In this document: positions 43,657-50,634 of the stretch, in pieces
Layout of the letters: each line of letters starts with the position of its first letter
Position numbering within the stretch: position 1 is the first letter of the stretch
From: Burkholderiales bacterium
GTDB taxonomy: Bacteria; Pseudomonadota; Gammaproteobacteria; Burkholderiales; Burkholderiaceae_C
NCBI GenBank assembly: GCA_017307855.1
Contig: JAFKGD010000001.1
Span: 1 to 64,000, forward strand
Direction of reading: 5' to 3'
DNA length: 64,000 nt
Translations under genes and position numbers: made by a program
Notes under the pieces: model-generated
What the model was told of the DNA's origin: nothing
The model's database searches: none
What the model saw: the letters and a program-made list of their open reading frames with translations, nothing else

Positions 43657-44535
43657 GTGGCGATTGACGTCCTGGCGGCGTTCGAGTGCGAACCGCCGGT
43701 GCTGGACTTCATATGGCCGGGCTTCCTCGCGGGAACCGTCGGCGCGCTCGTCGCCCCAGGGGCCACGGGCAAGAGCTTCTGGGCGCTGGAAGCGGCCATG
43801 AGCATCGCATGCAGCGTTGCCGGCGGCGACCTCGTGGGCCTGGCCCCCGCACACACCGGGCGCGTGGTCTATCTGGCCGGGGAAGACCCGCCGCCCGCGC
43901 TTGTCCGGCGCATTCACGCCATCGGCCAGCACCTCGGGCATACAGCCCGCCAAGCCATCGCCGAGAACCTCGTGCTTGAGCCGATCATGGGCAAGCGCCT
44001 GAACGTCATGGACGAGGCTCACTTGCGCCGCGTCATCGAGTACAGCGCCGGGGCGAGGCTGATCGTGCTGGACACCCTGAGCCGCATCCACGCCCTCGAT
44101 GAGAACAGCAACGGCAACATGGCCCACCTCGTGGCCGTGCTGGAGCAGGTCGCGGCTACCACGGGCGCATCCGTGCTCTACCTGCACCACGTCAGCAAAG
44201 GAAGCGCCCGCGAAGGGCAGACCGACCAGCAGCAGGCCGCGCGTGGCGCGTCCGCGCTGATCGACAACGCCAGGTGGTGCGGTTACGTCGCCCGCATGAC
44301 TGAGGACGAGGCGAAGCGCCTCAGCGACCGCGCCCATGACCGGCAGCCCATCGGCGATGAGCGGCGCGGCTTCTTCGTGCGTTTCGGCGTCAGCAAGCAG
44401 AACTACGACGCCACGCCGCTTGATCGCTGGTACATGCGGAACGCCGGCGGCGTGCTGGTGCCGGTGGAGCTGTATGTGGCCAGCCGGAATGAGGAAAAGG
44501 GACGTGACGGTCGGAGGCGAGGCGATGGCTTTTGA
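43657..44535 (+). CDS. repA: IncQ-type replicative helicase RepA
   Basis: The protein is 292 residues with a GTG start. It resembles RSF1010 RepA along its length: FLAGTVGALVAPGATGKS (Walker A, residues 35-40), VVYLAGEDPPPALVRR, LIVLDTLSRIH (Walker B), YLHHVSKG, and RRGFFVRFGVSKQNY. RSF1010 RepA is a hexameric 5'-3' helicase of the RecA-like fold that opens oriV. The stop overlaps repC by 11 bp. No RepB primase, the third IncQ replication protein, is seen in the island. Confidence 0.9.
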   Translation: MAIDVLAAFECEPPVLDFIWPGFLAGTVGALVAPGATGKSFWALEAAMSIACSVAGGDLVGLAPAHTGRVVYLAGEDPPPALVRRIHAIGQHLGHTARQAIAENLVLEPIMGKRLNVMDEAHLRRVIEYSAGARLIVLDTLSRIHALDENSNGNMAHLVAVLEQVAATTGASVLYLHHVSKGSAREGQTDQQQAARGASALIDNARWCGYVARMTEDEAKRLSDRAHDRQPIGDERRGFFVRFGVSKQNYDATPLDRWYMRNAGGVLVPVELYVASRNEEKGRDGRRRGDGF

Positions 44536-45394
44536 CCTCACCCATGCCAGGCACGATCCAATGCACTGCTTGGTCCCCGGCTTGTTCCGCAGTCTCAAGC
44601 GCGGCGAACGGAAGAAGCTCAAGCTCGATGTGACGTATCACTACGCCGAAAATGAACTAGCGCGGTTCGTCGGATTCGAGCCTCTTGGCGCAGATGACAT
44701 GCGGCTGCTGCAAGGTCTTGTGGCTCTTGGAGGGCCGAAGGGCATCATCCTGACGCCAGAGCCAACAGCGGACTTGCCGAAGCAACTCCGTCTATTCCTT
44801 GAGCCGAAGTTCGACGCGGTAGGGCAGGATGCGCTGGTCGTGAGAGAGAGTATGACCAGCCTGCTAGGCGAAATCGGCTTGACCGATGGCGGCGACAATA
44901 TCAGGGCGATCAAGGCGAGCTTGCTGCGCATGGCAAACGTGACGGTGGTCGTCACCAAGGGGAGCAGGCAAAGGTCTTTTCACCTGATGAGCTACGCCTT
45001 CGACGAGGAGGACGGACGGCTATTCGTCGCGCTGAATCCTCAGATTGCAGAGGCGATTCTTGGGCGTCGCCCGTATACCCGCATCGAGATGGCCGAGGTG
45101 CGGGCGCTACAGACTGACCCGGCCCGTCTGATTCACCAGCGGCTATGCGGCTGGATCGATCCGGGCAAAGCCGGGCGTGTGGAACTGGATACCCTTTCCG
45201 GTTATGTCTGGCCGGACCAGGCGAACGCCGAGGCCATGAAGAAGCGCCGCCAGAAGGCCCGCAAGGCTCTGGCCGAGCTTGCCACCGTGGGATGGAAGGT
45301 CAGCGAGTATGCGGCAGGGAAGTGGGAAATTGGCAGGCCGAAGCCCGTAGTAACGTTCCCCAAGCTCCGTAGCAACGTTCCCCTTCACCCGTAG
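44525..45394 (+). CDS. repC: IncQ-type replication initiator RepC
   Basis: The protein is 289 residues. It has the RSF1010 RepC landmarks ARHDPMHCLVPGLFRSLKRG, EPLGADDMRLLQGLVA, QLRLFLEPKFDAV, HQRLCGWIDPGKAG and SGYVWP. RepC binds oriV iterons to start replication. The ATG at 44525 lies inside repA. The sequence downstream (45395-46106) holds palindromes and repeats and would be the natural place for an origin, but no tandem IncQ iterons are evident. Confidence 0.9.
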   Translation: MAFDLTHARHDPMHCLVPGLFRSLKRGERKKLKLDVTYHYAENELARFVGFEPLGADDMRLLQGLVALGGPKGIILTPEPTADLPKQLRLFLEPKFDAVGQDALVVRESMTSLLGEIGLTDGGDNIRAIKASLLRMANVTVVVTKGSRQRSFHLMSYAFDEEDGRLFVALNPQIAEAILGRRPYTRIEMAEVRALQTDPARLIHQRLCGWIDPGKAGRVELDTLSGYVWPDQANAEAMKKRRQKARKALAELATVGWKVSEYAAGKWEIGRPKPVVTFPKLRSNVPLHP

Positions 45395-45592
45395 CAACGC
45401 TCCCCGCCTCAAACCGGAAAACAGAGCAACGGCGCGGGCTTGCGGCTAGTCCGCAAATTCCATCCATGATCTTCCAAGATCATCCACTAGGCGCGGCACT
45501 TGCCGCCGCCCTTTAGGGCGACGCCAAGTCCTTGCCGATGGTCGGCCTGCGGCCGAGTTGTACGCCAGAAGGGCGGTCAGCTCCGGCCGGTT

Positions 45593-45632
45593 CTTTTTAG
45601 CGGCTAAAACGCTGCGCCCCTCAAGTGTCAAT
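45593..45632 (-). repeat. Right copy of the 40-bp inverted repeat (KorB operator plus TrfA-type iteron)
   Basis: It is the reverse complement of 41991-42030 with 39 of 40 bases identical. The KorB-type site is 45595-45609; the iteron core is on the minus strand at about 45617-45631. Confidence 0.75.
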
Positions 45633-45639
45633 AGGCAGG

Positions 45640-45673
45640 TGTTGTATGTTGTAGCGCGCTACAACATACAACA
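45640..45673. repeat. 34-bp perfect palindrome
   Basis: The half-site TGTTGTATGTTGTAGCG is followed directly by its exact reverse complement, centred on GCGCGC. It starts 8 bp after the 40-bp repeat. It could be an operator for a dimeric repressor or a cruciform-forming origin element. Confidence 0.8.
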
Positions 45674-45740
45674 GTTCAATTCAATGCCCTGGCCACGCCA
45701 TGAGATCGGCCTTTCTTTCGCGCGCTACGTCGAGCTGCAG

Positions 45741-45881
45741 CATCGTCATCTCCGGCGAGGCTGGCCATGTCCGGGCCATGGTCGACCATCGCCACGTCCG
45801 ACGATGCACCGAGGGCCCCATCGCCAGTTCTGACGATGACGGCCGCCGGCGCTGGAGCTCGCATCGCCACTTCTGACGATG
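45741..45881. repeat. Array 1 of four 20-bp dyads (CATCGYCA-N4-TGRCGATG)
   Basis: Copies lie at 45741-45760 (degenerate right arm), 45787-45806, 45819-45838 and 45862-45881. Examples are CATCGCCAGTTCTGACGATG and CATCGCCACTTCTGACGATG. Spacing is 46, 32 and 43 bp. A second array lies at 50635-50806. Confidence 0.7.
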
Positions 45882-45893
45882 CGGTCCTCTCTT

Positions 45894-45908
45894 TGACACT
45901 TGAGGGGC
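45894..45908 (+). repeat. Third single TrfA-type iteron
   Basis: TGACACTTGAGGGGC is identical to the iteron cores in the two copies of the 40-bp repeat. Confidence 0.65.
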
Positions 45909-46012
45909 CGAGCGGCGGGGATCTCCCGGCCTACTCCCCTCTTGGCGTTCAATTTTCCGTGCTGAATGAGCTGCCATCCCTGTTTCGATGGGCGTGCCTG
46001 TGTCATCGGCTC

Positions 46013-46109
46013 CATGTCAACCATTTCGGCCAATTATTGGAATGTTGTGTAGGCCAGCACTCCGTAACCTTCGCAGTAGTTCAGTTGATAACGGAGGTTT
46101 ACGGACATG
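46013..46109 (+). promoter_or_regulatory. Three-copy control sequence, copy B (upstream of traK)
   Basis: This is the duplicate of 43326-43422. On the opposite strand it even preserves the first codons of the regulator gene (MVDM), showing that the whole divergent promoter was duplicated. It ends with CGGAGGTTTACG before the traK ATG. Confidence 0.6.
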
Positions 46110-46385
46110 GCGACGACAGAAAGCAGCTACCCCGAGGAGCTGGCCGCACGGCTGGCTCTTCAGCAGAAGACCTCGCAAACAAAGCGCAGGGACTACCTGG
46201 CCGCTTTCATGGCGGTGCGCTCGGACGTGAAGGAAGCGATGGAGGCCGGCTACGCGCTCAAGATCATCTGGGAGCACCTGCGCGAGGTCGGGCGCATCCC
46301 TTTCCGGTATGAGACGTTCCTGAAGTACGTTCGCCAGCACATCACCAATGCGCGGCCTAGCTCCATGGGGCAGGGTACGAAGTAA
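46107..46385 (+). CDS. traK: TraK-family oriT-binding protein (short form)
   Basis: The protein is 92 residues. The core KRRDYLAAFMAVRSDVKEAM, then EAGYALKIIWEHLREVGRIP and FRYETFLKYVRQHI, matches RP4 TraK, which binds and bends oriT DNA. RP4 TraK is about 134 residues; here the proline-rich C-terminal tail is missing. The gene lies on the same strand as traJ, whereas in RP4 the two are divergent around oriT. Confidence 0.85.
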   Translation: MATTESSYPEELAARLALQQKTSQTKRRDYLAAFMAVRSDVKEAMEAGYALKIIWEHLREVGRIPFRYETFLKYVRQHITNARPSSMGQGTK

Positions 46386-46570
46386 GCAAAGTTCCATGCT
46401 CAATCGCTGCAAGCGCATGGCTGAAACGCTGTTACCGGCCTCTTGGATCGCTGCAAGCACGCGGACATTGGCAATTTCCGTTGGTTTTCCCGCTGTTGGC
46501 GCGCTGTTGCGAAGCAACGGTGCGGTTACAGCGCGAAGTTCGATGAGTCATACGAGGCAAAAACAACGCC

Positions 46571-46680
46571 GTAAGGCGGGCAGGATGTGTGAAGTAGGCC
46601 CACCGGCAAGCCGGTTGTCCTTCTTCACTGTCCCTTATTCGCGCGGGGCGCTCAACGGGCATCCTGCTCTGCGAGGCTGC
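46571..46680. other. oriT: RP4/RK2-type origin of transfer (oriT)
   Basis: The sequence GGGCAGGATGTGTGAAGTAG at 46578 and the following hairpin ACCGGCAAGCCGGT, then TGTCCTTCTTCACTGTCCC and TTATTCGC, match the RP4 nic region, as does ATCCTGCTCTGCGAGGCTG near traJ. By analogy the nick is on the minus strand between the bases opposite 46581 and 46580 (ATCCTG/C). It lies directly upstream of traJ, as in RP4. Confidence 0.88.
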
Positions 46681-46704
46681 CGGCTACCGCCGGTTGGAGG
46701 ACAC

Positions 46705-47076
46705 ATGGGTGACGAGAATCGAATCACCAGGAAGGGCAGCCCGCCGATCAAGGTGTACTGCCTTCCAGAAGAACGCGAACTGATTGAGGCGAACGCCAAG
46801 ATGGCGGGGATCAGCGTGGCGCGCTATCTGCGCGACGTAGGCCAGGGCTACCAGGTCAAGGGAGTCATGGACTACCACTACGTGCGTGAGCTGGTGCGGG
46901 TGAATGGCGACCTTGGCCGGCTGGGCGGATTGCTCAAGCTCTGGCTGACCGACGATCCGCGCACTGCCCGTTTCGGCGATGCAACGATCCTCGCCCTGTT
47001 GGCTCGGATCGAAGCTACTCAGGATGAAATGAGTCGGCTTATGAAATCGGTGGTGCAGCCGAGGGCCGACCGTTGA
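46705..47076 (+). CDS. traJ: TraJ relaxosome protein
   Basis: The protein is 123 residues, the same length as RP4 TraJ, with KGSPPIKVYCLPEERELIEA, RELVRVNGDLGRLGGLLKLW and LTDDPRTARFGDATILALLA nearly identical to it. TraJ binds oriT next to nic and recruits the TraI relaxase. GGAGG lies 5 bp before the ATG. The gene that should follow, traI (with traH inside it), is absent: a KorB-type site and trbJ follow instead. Confidence 0.95.
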   Translation: MGDENRITRKGSPPIKVYCLPEERELIEANAKMAGISVARYLRDVGQGYQVKGVMDYHYVRELVRVNGDLGRLGGLLKLWLTDDPRTARFGDATILALLARIEATQDEMSRLMKSVVQPRADR

Positions 47077-47079
47077 GAG

Positions 47080-47093
47080 TTTTAGCGGCTAAA
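47080..47093. promoter_or_regulatory. KorB-type operator after traJ
   Basis: TTTTAGCGGCTAAA contains the full 13-bp KorB consensus TTTAGCSGCTAAA. It lies 4 bases downstream of the traJ stop, at the start of the trbJ leader. Confidence 0.7.
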
Positions 47094-47263
47094 TTTTCGT
47101 GTGCCGGACGCGACACGAGGCACTTCCAGGCCGCGGGCCTGAGCGTTATCAACTCTCGGGAGGACGCATAAGGCCAGGGACACCCCGTAAGGGCCGAGAG
47201 CAGAACCACCGAAGCCCTGGCCTCAGTGCCAAGGGCGATACCGATTAGCTAGTGGCGTAGCTC

Positions 47264-47327
47264 TTCGATGAAACCTTGCCGTGGGCAAGCGCGAGCTTGG
47301 TCAAGGCATTGCCTTTCTTTCATCGAA
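47264..47327 (+). promoter_or_regulatory. Long stem-loop in the trbJ leader
   Basis: TTCGATGAAA (47264-47273) and TTTCATCGAA (47318-47327) pair perfectly over 10 bp and enclose a nested hairpin CTTGCC-GTG-GGCAAG. The structure ends 5 bases before the trbJ ribosome binding site. A further 9-bp inverted repeat AGGCCAGGG / CCCTGGCCT lies at 47171-47223. Confidence 0.45.
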
Positions 47328-47341
47328 TGGAGATTGCGACC

Positions 47342-48127
47342 ATGAAGCACGTCCGTTTTTTAGCGGCTAAAACCGCGCTCGCCGCCGCTCTGGCCGGCAG
47401 CATCATCGTCACCCCGGCGCAGGCCGGCATCCCCGTCATCGACGGCGGCAACCTGGTGCAGAACGTCATGACCGCCATTGAGTCGGTGGCGCAGACGCTC
47501 AAGCAGATCGAGCAGTACCAGACTCAATTGCAGCAGTACGAAAACATGCTGCAAAACACCATGGCTCCGGCCGCCTATATCTGGGACCAGGCGCAGTCCA
47601 CCATCAACGGACTGATGGCCGCCACCGACACGCTGAACTACTACCGGAATCAGCTCGGCAGCATCGATGCGTACCTGGGCAAGTTCCAGGATGTGGCCTA
47701 TTACCGTGGTTCGCCTTGCTTCTCGGCCGCTGGGTGCTCGGATGCCGAGCGCGCTGCGATGGAGCAAAACCGCAGCCTGGCGAGCGAGAGTCAGAAGAAG
47801 GCGAACGACGCGCTTTTCAAGGGCCTGGAGCAACAGCAGCGCAACCTTTCCGCCGATGCTCGCCAGCTCGAACGGCTCCAGTCCGCCGCGCAGGGCGCGA
47901 CCGGGCAGATGCAGGCCATCGGCTACGCCAACCAGCTCGCCGCCAACCAGGCAAACCAGCTTCTGCAAATCCGTGGCCTGCTGATCGCACAGCAGAACGC
48001 CGCGACGGCCAGGATGCAGGCGCAGGCCGACCTAGAGGCGCAACAGCAGGCCGCCGGCGCGACTTCCCGGGAGTCCAGGATCGAGCGGACGGCCAACCCG
48101 AGAAACTGGCTCGAACTGACCCGCTGA
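47342..48127 (+). CDS. trbJ: TrbJ (VirB5-type) conjugation protein
   Basis: The protein is 261 residues. A signal peptide (MKHVRFLAAKTALAAALAGS, cleavage after AQA near residue 28) is followed by an amphipathic helical body: VIDGGNLVQNVMTAIESVAQ, then TLKQIEQYQTQLQQYENML. VirB5-like proteins are minor pilus components; in RP4 TrbJ is also needed together with TrbK for entry exclusion. Two cysteines flank CFSAAGC. GGAG precedes the ATG at 47342. The order trbJ-trbK-trbL is as in RP4, but no other mating-pair genes are present. Confidence 0.9.
   Translation: MKHVRFLAAKTALAAALAGSIIVTPAQAGIPVIDGGNLVQNVMTAIESVAQTLKQIEQYQTQLQQYENMLQNTMAPAAYIWDQAQSTINGLMAATDTLNYYRNQLGSIDAYLGKFQDVAYYRGSPCFSAAGCSDAERAAMEQNRSLASESQKKANDALFKGLEQQQRNLSADARQLERLQSAAQGATGQMQAIGYANQLAANQANQLLQIRGLLIAQQNAATARMQAQADLEAQQQAAGATSRESRIERTANPRNWLELTR
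47358..47372. promoter_or_regulatory. KorB-type operator inside the trbJ coding sequence
   Basis: TTTTAGCGGCTAAAA lies at codons 6-11 of trbJ and encodes part of the signal peptide (FLAAKT). It could act as a roadblock or KorB spreading site. Confidence 0.65.
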
Positions 48128-48142
48128 CGGAGGCCCTGCACC

Positions 48143-48412
48143 ATGAAGAAAACGATGCTGCTTACCGGCCTCGTGGTGGTGCTGGTGGCTGGTTGCGACA
48201 ACAAGCCGGCCATCCCGCCCATGCCCGAGGTCAATGACACCAATTGCCAGATCGAGGCGATCAAGAAGATCCAGGACAGGGCCACGCGCGAGAAATTCGC
48301 CGGGCTGTGCTCGCGCCGGTCGCCGGCCGCCGGCGGCATCGCGCCGACCGAGAAGCCCATGAACTGGCTCGAACTGGCCGACCCGAAAGACCAGAAAGAG
48401 GCGAAGCCATGA
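48143..48412 (+). CDS. trbK: TrbK-type entry-exclusion lipoprotein
   Basis: The protein is 89 residues with a lipoprotein signal ending VVVLVAGC (Cys18) and a short soluble domain with NCQIEAIKKIQDRATREKFA. RP4 TrbK is the inner-membrane lipoprotein that blocks entry of related plasmids. Position between trbJ and trbL supports the call; sequence similarity by eye is moderate. The stop overlaps the trbL ATG. Confidence 0.75.
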   Translation: MKKTMLLTGLVVVLVAGCDNKPAIPPMPEVNDTNCQIEAIKKIQDRATREKFAGLCSRRSPAAGGIAPTEKPMNWLELADPKDQKEAKP

Positions 48413-50007
48413 AAACACTGCAAAAGGCGGTGCTGATCGGCGTCGCCCTCGCGCTTTACTCCACCGCCGCATCGGCCCAACTCACCAATCAGGGGATGCT
48501 TGACCAGGTGGTGACGGAGTTCGCCACGCGAGCCACGTCCTGGCAGACGGTGATGATGAATGCCGCGATGTTCCTGTTCTGGACGCTGGGCACGATCTCG
48601 CTGGTTTTCACCTTCGGCTTCATGGCGCTGCGCAAGGCTGACATTGGCGAGTTCTTCGCCGAGTTCATCAGGTTCATCCTGTTCTTCGGCTTCTTCCTCT
48701 GGCTGTTGCGCAACGGCCCGGCCTTCGCCAACTCGATCATCCAGTCACTGGCCCGGATCGGCGAGCAGGCGTCCGGGGTGGCGTCGGTGACACCCTCGGG
48801 CATTGTGGATATCGGCTTCATGATCTTGAAGCAGGCATTCAGGAACTCGTCGATCTGGTCGCCAGTGGATAGCTTCATCGGTGTGGCCTTGAGCGTCGGC
48901 ATCCTGATCCTGCTGGCTGTTGTCGCCGTGAATATGTTGCTGCTGCTCGTATCAGGCTGGCTGCTGATGTACGCCGGAATCTTCTTCCTCGGCTTCGGTG
49001 GAAGCCGTTGGACTTCCGACATGGCGATCAACTACTACAAGACCGTGCTGGGCGTGGCCGCGCAGATCATGACGATGGTGCTCCTGGTCGGCATCGGGAA
49101 CGACCTGCTTTCCAGCTTCTACGCCAGGATGAACACCGGCACCCTGAACTTTGAAGAGCTGGGCGTGATGCTGGTTTTCTGCGTGGCGTTGCTCATGCTG
49201 GTCAATCGTGTGCCCCCGCTTGTCGCCGGCATCATCACCGGCTCGGGCATCGGTGGCGCTGGCGGCATTGGCAACTTCGGTGCAGGTGCCGCCATCGGTG
49301 CGGCTATGGGCGCGGCGAGCATGGCCGCCGGAGCGGCCAGCGTGGCTGGCGCGGCCGTGATGGGCGGTGCGACCTCGGCCGCCGGCGGCATGTCGGCGAT
49401 TAAGGCGGCGTTCGAGAAAGCAGGGGCTAGCGCCGGTGGCGAATCGGGCGGAGTGCCCATGTTTGGTGGTGGTGCTGGCGGTGATTCCGATGTTGGATCG
49501 TTCGCGCAGGCGGCGGGCTTTGGTGGCGGCGGTTCCAGTGCCGGCACAAGTACGCCGCTCGGCCAGGCGGCCGGCTTTTACAGATCTGGAAGCTCCAGCA
49601 GTTCGGGCAGCAGCGGCGGCGAATCGAGGGGCGGCGACAAAGCCGGCTCCAGCTCGAAGGGTAGCGGCGATGGCGGCGGCTCGAAGGCCGGCGGCAGCAG
49701 CGACGCCGGCGGCCAAGCCGGCCGAGGTGCGGGAAGCCTTGTCGCTGCGACGGCTGCGAACCTGGTGCAAGGCATTGGCGACGTTGCGAAGGCCAAGGCG
49801 GCCAGCATCCGCGACGCCGCCGCCGAACGCATCGCCGACACCACAGGCGGGAAGATCGCCGCCGCGATCCGGGCGAGCAGCCAGACAGACCAGGCGGTGG
49901 AGGATGTGCCCAGCTTCGGCGGCAACAGCCTGGCAGGGGCCGATTCGGCTGCTGCTGATCCTGATGATGAAGTGGCCGCGTTCGCCAACCGCGACAAGGA
50001 GGTATGA
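48409..50007 (+). CDS. trbL: TrbL (VirB6-type) inner-membrane channel protein
   Basis: The protein is 532 residues. A signal-like N-terminus is followed by five or more membrane helices between about residues 45 and 275 (NMLLLLVSGWLLMYAGIFFL; FGGSRWTSDMAINYYKT; MLVFCVALLMLVNRVPPLVA). A long glycine/serine/alanine-rich tail occupies about 280-470 and includes TPLGQAAGFYRSGS. TrbL forms the inner-membrane pore of the IncP secretion system. It overlaps trbK and the next small gene (ATGA). Confidence 0.9.
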   Translation: MKTLQKAVLIGVALALYSTAASAQLTNQGMLDQVVTEFATRATSWQTVMMNAAMFLFWTLGTISLVFTFGFMALRKADIGEFFAEFIRFILFFGFFLWLLRNGPAFANSIIQSLARIGEQASGVASVTPSGIVDIGFMILKQAFRNSSIWSPVDSFIGVALSVGILILLAVVAVNMLLLLVSGWLLMYAGIFFLGFGGSRWTSDMAINYYKTVLGVAAQIMTMVLLVGIGNDLLSSFYARMNTGTLNFEELGVMLVFCVALLMLVNRVPPLVAGIITGSGIGGAGGIGNFGAGAAIGAAMGAASMAAGAASVAGAAVMGGATSAAGGMSAIKAAFEKAGASAGGESGGVPMFGGGAGGDSDVGSFAQAAGFGGGGSSAGTSTPLGQAAGFYRSGSSSSSGSSGGESRGGDKAGSSSKGSGDGGGSKAGGSSDAGGQAGRGAGSLVAATAANLVQGIGDVAKAKAASIRDAAAERIADTTGGKIAAAIRASSQTDQAVEDVPSFGGNSLAGADSAAADPDDEVAAFANRDKEV

Positions 50008-50282
50008 CGATGACGCCGAGAGGATTTTTCGACTGCCTGGACGTTGCCGCTGCCGAGCAGCGCCAGGCGCAGGCGGGTGAGGTTGAGCCGGTCGACGATC
50101 AATCGACTGATGCAGACCCGGCGGCAGAAGTTGCGGCCTTTGTTGATCGACCTGCTCCGCCCGTCATTGAGGCCACCAAGCTGGCGGCCAGGTCGGGCGG
50201 CAATGCCAGCAGCTACGGCAGCAGCGCGAGAAGCACGCCGCTGGCCGAGGCCGCCGGCTTCTACGGCACCGGCAGCCGATAA
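50004..50282 (+). CDS. Small protein sharing the TrbL tail motif
   Basis: The protein is 92 residues. Its C-terminus TPLAEAAGFYGTGSR repeats the TrbL tail motif TPLGQAAGFYRSGS, and DPAAEVAAFVDR recalls DPDDEVAAFANR at the TrbL end. It therefore looks like a partial duplication of the trbL 3' end turned into a separate coupled gene. The start overlaps the trbL stop. The function is unknown; it could compete with or modify TrbL. Confidence 0.6.
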   Translation: MTMTPRGFFDCLDVAAAEQRQAQAGEVEPVDDQSTDADPAAEVAAFVDRPAPPVIEATKLAARSGGNASSYGSSARSTPLAEAAGFYGTGSR

Positions 50283-50344
50283 GCGCGTCGGCCGGCGTGG
50301 GGCCGGCCGACACTTCCACAACCCACCTGTTAGAGAGGTGAATC

Positions 50345-50575
50345 ATGGCAACCCTGAATCCTACCAATGCAACGCAGGCCGTTCATCATGCAGCCGTGCA
50401 ACTCGCCGCGCTCGACTGGCTAGACCAGGACGCGGCGCGGCAGCTCGGGCCGCTCGCCGAGGCCGTGGCGAACGCTTTCATGGTCGTGTTTTACCAGGCC
50501 GAGACGGGCCAGGCGACACCTGCCGACTTTCGCGAGGCCCTGGACGCGGTGCGGCAGTCACTCGGCGCCGCGTAG
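50345..50575 (+). CDS. Small hypothetical helical protein
   Basis: The protein is 76 residues, alanine-rich and helical (AVQLAALDWLDQDAARQLGP; AVANAFMVVFYQAETGQATP). GAGAGGTG precedes the ATG. It is the last plus-strand gene before a strong hairpin at 50596. Family not recognised. Confidence 0.55.
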   Translation: MATLNPTNATQAVHHAAVQLAALDWLDQDAARQLGPLAEAVANAFMVVFYQAETGQATPADFREALDAVRQSLGAA

Positions 50576-50595
50576 GCACGCGAACCAGGAGCAGC

Positions 50596-50618
50596 AAGGG
50601 CGGCCATTGGCCGCCCTT
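50596..50618. terminator. Strong hairpin after the trb cluster
   Basis: A 10-bp perfect stem AAGGGCGGCC / GGCCGCCCTT with a 3-base loop. The T tract is weak on the plus strand, so termination is likely but not certain. Confidence 0.5.
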
Positions 50619-50634
50619 GTCATTCCCGGGCCTG

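Larger units (their letters stand above)
45395..46012. other. Gene-free control/origin-like region rich in palindromes and repeats
   Basis: No convincing protein gene. It holds the right copy of the 40-bp inverted repeat (45593-45632), a 34-bp perfect palindrome (45640-45673), four 20-bp dyads (45741-45881) and a third TrfA-type iteron (45894-45908). A minus-strand frame at 45446-45631 starts inside the iteron (MTLEGRSVLAAKK) and is probably incidental. Confidence 0.6.

Noticed and set aside
45446-45631. 61-residue minus-strand gene starting in the iteron
   Set aside because: Its first codons are the iteron and KorB site, with no ribosome binding site, and no homologous protein is recognised.
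45741-45881. CRISPR array
   Set aside because: The repeats are imperfect 20-bp dyads, the spacers are 12-26 bp and irregular, and no cas genes are in the window.
46107-50007. Complete conjugative transfer system
   Set aside because: Only trbJ, trbK, trbL, traJ, traK and oriT are present; ATPases, coupling protein and relaxase are missing.
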